From Bacteriovorax sp. MedPE-SWde (GTDB taxonomy: Bacteria > Bdellovibrionota > Bacteriovoracia > Bacteriovoracales > Bacteriovoracaceae): 64,000 bases of DNA. The notes under the pieces were generated by a model. It was not told where the DNA came from. It was given only the letters and a program-made list of their open reading frames with translations, and made no database searches. This document shows, piece by piece, positions 61,800 to 64,000 of the stretch (positions within the stretch are counted from its first letter, which is position 1; every line of letters begins with the position of its first letter). Both the position numbers and the translations under genes were made by a program. The stretch lies in contig MPCU01000008.1 in the NCBI GenBank assembly GCA_001874305.1, forward strand, positions 1-64,000, read 5' to 3'.

Positions 61800-61844
61800 A
61801 GTTTCTAGCTATAATTAAATATTTTTATGGTGGTTTCGGGGTTA

Positions 61845-61877
61845 TTTTGCCACTGAAACTAGCGACATTTTGTCACT
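61845..61877. repeat. Two direct repeats upstream of the sigma-54-type promoter
   Basis: TTTTGCCACT (61845-61854) and TTTTGTCACT (61868-61877) differ in one base and are 23 bases apart. The second is also half of GACA-3-TGTC (61864-61874). They could be binding sites for an enhancer-binding protein. Confidence 0.4.
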
Positions 61878-61911
61878 CGGTGTCAATAAATCGAAAATTA
61901 AGTGCTTAGTA

Positions 61912-62337
61912 TTAGAGCTGCTTATAGGAAATTATGAAATCATTAGACTCATTTAGAAAGACTATTTTACCATCTAAAGAGCTACATTTTTGAATTTTTG
62001 GGATATTTGAAAGAATACTCTCTAAAGAGTTATAGGCCTTGTCAAAGTCAAACTCTTCATCACTATAGTATGACAGGTGATTATCTATTGCTCTTGAGAC
62101 AAAAGAGAGAATCTCTTGAGATGAGGATGGAATACAGTCTTTTGAGTTAAGGGATTTGTCTGACTCAAGGAGAGAAAATTGCTTGAGAGAAATTTCTATT
62201 CCGTTATCATAATCATAACGTGACGAGTGTAAAACTTCTCCCAAGTGATAAAGGTCATCAACTGGCCAAAGTACCGAGGCCTGGGAATTGCCGATTAAGG
62301 CCATTAAGAATGATAAAAGTAGTAACATTCTTTTCAT
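61912..62337 (-). CDS. Small secreted protein of unknown function
   Basis: 141 residues from the ATG at 62337, giving MKRMLLLLSFLMALIGNSQA as signal peptide. An upstream in-frame start would lie inside the previous gene. The mature part is acidic and helical with two Cys (DCIPSSS, IQKCSSL). Start lies 4 bases after the stop of the next gene upstream; the pair is an operon. No family recognised. Confidence 0.6.
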   Translation of the reverse strand: MKRMLLLLSFLMALIGNSQASVLWPVDDLYHLGEVLHSSRYDYDNGIEISLKQFSLLESDKSLNSKDCIPSSSQEILSFVSRAIDNHLSYYSDEEFDFDKAYNSLESILSNIPKIQKCSSLDGKIVFLNESNDFIISYKQL

Positions 62338-62341
62338 TTCT

Positions 62342-62740
62342 TTAGTCCCATCTGTTGAAGACAAGGTTAACATTACCTAGCATGTCTTGGTTTACAAAGA
62401 AGTAACCAAGTTCAGATTCGGCGATACAGCTACTTGAATAAGCTTTCCCCGGGATAAGTTCTCTACACACAACATTGATATCCATTGGGATACTCTTGTT
62501 CTGGTTAGCGCTTACCTTCTCCTGACAACCAGGCGCCTTCTCGATTAAATCAAGAATAGCTTCTTTTACATACGCTATTGGTTCTACTTCAAAGTCAGAT
62601 TTAAGATTCTCATCATGAATTACGAAAGATTTAGAATCCTGAATTTCATTAACTTGAAAAAACGAATCGTGACAGTCTACTGAGGCTGAGGCGATCGATT
62701 GAAGAAAAACCAACAAAATAATAACTTTTAGTGCTTTCAT
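62342..62740 (-). CDS. Small secreted protein of unknown function
   Basis: 132 residues; GGAGG 5 bases before the ATG at 62740. Signal peptide (MKALKVIILLVFLQSIASA), then four Cys (SVDCHDS, GCQEK, VVCREL, SSCIAES), probably two disulfides in the periplasm. It ends in VFNRWD. No family recognised. It is the first gene of a two-gene unit with the 61912 gene. Confidence 0.6.
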   Translation of the reverse strand: MKALKVIILLVFLQSIASASVDCHDSFFQVNEIQDSKSFVIHDENLKSDFEVEPIAYVKEAILDLIEKAPGCQEKVSANQNKSIPMDINVVCRELIPGKAYSSSCIAESELGYFFVNQDMLGNVNLVFNRWD

Positions 62741-62859
62741 TTCTACCTCCACAGTATTTATAACTCTTTAAGCATGGGGATAAAACAATATTATTGGGAT
62801 AGTATCAATACAATAATTAGATAGAAGTTGAACTATTTCGCTAATGAATGATTAATGAT

Positions 62860-63285
62860 TTAGACCATTTTATCGTCTTTAGAGAGGATAATTCTTTCAT
62901 CATCAATCATCTTTCTAAAAACACTAAGTACAAGTGCATTTGCTTCGTCACATTCTGACTGGCGCCGTTTAGGTCCATTGAGAATGTCGTTAATATCAGT
63001 TGCCATTGATTTTGAAACATTGGCAAGTAGGTAGTCTTGAAGATCTTTTGAGTAGAGTTTTAATGCTAATGCTAAATCTGTTAATTTAATCTCGCGAAGA
63101 AATTCAACGAGCATCTTAGGAGATATATCTGTGAGTTGTTCAAGAGTAAAAAGCTTACTCTCTATTGCACTGGCCATTGCTGGATCTTTATTGGCAAGAT
63201 TTTGTAAGAGTGTCTTTCTCTCAGTTGTAGACATAAGCTGTAGGGCCTTGACCATTTCATCAAGGCCGCCTTGAAACTTAGCCAT
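62860..63285 (-). CDS. FliG-like stand-alone domain protein
   Basis: 141 residues. Two helical halves: STTERKTLLQNLANKDPAMASAIESKLFTLEQLTDIS and ISPKMLVEFLREIKLTDLALALKL (in pieces), then YLLANVSKSMATDINDILNGPKRR and a final helix to DDERIIL. This follows the FliG middle/C-terminal pattern (ALK-x-L, N-S-x-x-A-x-D-I-x-x-L-x-GP). Full FliG has about 330 residues, so this is a fragment-length paralogue. Its start overlaps the hldD stop by 8 bases. It may act on the motor or have been recruited elsewhere. Confidence 0.65.
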   Translation of the reverse strand: MAKFQGGLDEMVKALQLMSTTERKTLLQNLANKDPAMASAIESKLFTLEQLTDISPKMLVEFLREIKLTDLALALKLYSKDLQDYLLANVSKSMATDINDILNGPKRRQSECDEANALVLSVFRKMIDDERIILSKDDKMV

Positions 63286-64000
63286 TATAGTTTTGATCTT
63301 CCTTTAAGAGAAAGCTCTTAACATAATCAGTAACTCCTTCTTCTAAGTTTTGAAACTTAAACTCAGGAAAGACTTTATTAAACTTATTCATATCTGCTTC
63401 TGTAAAGTACTGATACTGCTTTCTAAGACGTTCTGGCATATCAAAGAACTCAATATTTGGAGTTTTTCCCATTGCCTTAAAAGTGGCAACAGCGAGATCA
63501 TAGAAGCTACCGGCCTTTCCAGTACCAAGATTAAAGATTCCTGAATGTTCCCCTAGTTTCGAATCCATCATAGGAATCATGGCATTCACAACATCAACAA
63601 CATAGATAAAGTCACGTAGTTGCTTTCCATCTTCAAAACCATCTTTATGAGATTTAAAAAGTCTTACCTTTCCAGAGTCTTCAATCTGACCGAAGGCCTT
63701 ATGAACTAAAGATCTCATATCTTCTTTATGGTACTCATTTGGCCCATAAACATTGAAGAACTTAAGCCCAAACCAAGTAGAAGGTTTATGAACTTGTTTA
63801 AGTACCCACTCATCAAAGAGCTGCTTTGAGTAACCATATGGATTTAAAGGTTTTAATTTCGAGATTCCATCGTGACTATCACTATAACCAAGATCACCAT
63901 CTCCATATGTTGCTGCAGATGAAGCATAGATAAATGGAATATCTAATTCTGTTGCTATGTTGAAGAGATTTTTAGAGTAGAGAACGTTATTCTTCATGAG
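63278..64000 (-). CDS. hldD: ADP-L-glycero-D-manno-heptose 6-epimerase, partial (window edge)
   Basis: The gene runs off the right edge; the visible part (about 240 residues) is the central and C-terminal region. SSAATYGDGDLGYSD, NPYGYSKQLFD (catalytic Tyr and Lys), FFNVYGPNEYHKEDMRS and GKQLRDFIYVVDVV identify HldD of the extended SDR family (usual length about 310-330). It epimerises the heptose for lipopolysaccharide inner core. Visible LPS core synthesis is compatible with a Gram-negative cell that also makes sphingolipids. The missing N-terminus should carry the GGAGFIG motif. Confidence 0.92.
   Translation of the reverse strand, partial: LMKNNVLYSKNLFNIATELDIPFIYASSAATYGDGDLGYSDSHDGISKLKPLNPYGYSKQLFDEWVLKQVHKPSTWFGLKFFNVYGPNEYHKEDMRSLVHKAFGQIEDSGKVRLFKSHKDGFEDGKQLRDFIYVVDVVNAMIPMMDSKLGEHSGIFNLGTGKAGSFYDLAVATFKAMGKTPNIEFFDMPERLRKQYQYFTEADMNKFNKVFPEFKFQNLEEGVTDYVKSFLLKEDQNYNG

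Noticed and set aside
1-64000. CRISPR arrays, tRNA, rRNA, IS elements or prophage
   Set aside because: No regularly spaced repeats, no T-loop-like motifs in cloverleaf arrangement and no transposase, integrase or phage structural genes were seen.

Overview
The window is AT-rich, densely coding DNA from a Gram-negative bacterium. Intergenic gaps are short, many genes overlap by 1-4 bases, and rho-independent terminators are common. Lipoproteins, TonB-free outer-membrane barrels, several hybrid histidine kinases, c-di-GMP and cAMP enzymes, a stand-alone FliL and a cell-shape module suggest a motile member of the Bdellovibrionota, most likely the marine Bacteriovorax/Halobacteriovorax group. This is an inference from gene content and composition; there is no rRNA gene in the window. 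I saw no tRNA, rRNA, CRISPR array, IS element or prophage.

Layout. 1-4.5 kb: an intergenic region, an L,D-transpeptidase, hemF, a DUF3943 protein with an overlapping barrel gene, and an ArsC-family reductase. 4.6-10 kb: a three-gene envelope signalling module (FecR-domain protein, TPR plus beta-barrel protein, CHASE2 adenylate cyclase). 10-16.8 kb: an MCP, a fused E1 alpha/beta 2-oxoacid dehydrogenase, a cupin, a secreted protein with a caspase-clan-like His/Cys pair, and class II FBP aldolase. 16.8-28.4 kb: the most notable region, holding sphingolipid genes around pepN, a DUF1499 lipoprotein and a PilZ gene. 28.7-32.9 kb: a metallophosphoesterase, a GGDEF protein and a very acidic coiled-coil protein in one operon. 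33-35.2 kb: a shape module (YkuD+NTF2 L,D-carboxypeptidase type, membrane protein, bactofilin). 35.2-46.6 kb: two histidine kinases, an M16 protease pair, an MBL hydrolase, alanine dehydrogenase, a lipoprotein and FliL. 46.8-55.6 kb: small secreted proteins, an alpha/beta hydrolase with its TetR regulator, a Kazal-like protein, a LysR regulator, a pseudo-rhomboid with a VOC epimerase, a large Cys-rich lipoprotein, and a one-domain asparaginase. 55.7-64 kb: htpG, a PilJ-type hybrid kinase with a tiny DHp-like partner, an S41 protease lipoprotein, a DksA/TraR protein, small secreted proteins, a FliG-like solo domain, and hldD running off the right edge.

How the genes fit together. Serine palmitoyltransferase, a GNAT-type ceramide synthase and a 3-keto-reductase form one tightly coupled operon (22923-26237). 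It converges on an operon of an FA2H-like 2-hydroxylase and a periplasmic PAP2 phosphatase. A dihydroceramide delta-4-desaturase-like gene lies 5 kb upstream (16843-17865) and a secreted START-like protein lies next to the hydroxylase. Together they predict a bacterium that makes 2-hydroxylated, delta-4-unsaturated, eukaryote-like ceramides. Sphingophosphonolipids are known from Bacteriovorax stolpii, so the lipid class is expected in this lineage; the combination of genes and the decorations they predict are the interesting part.
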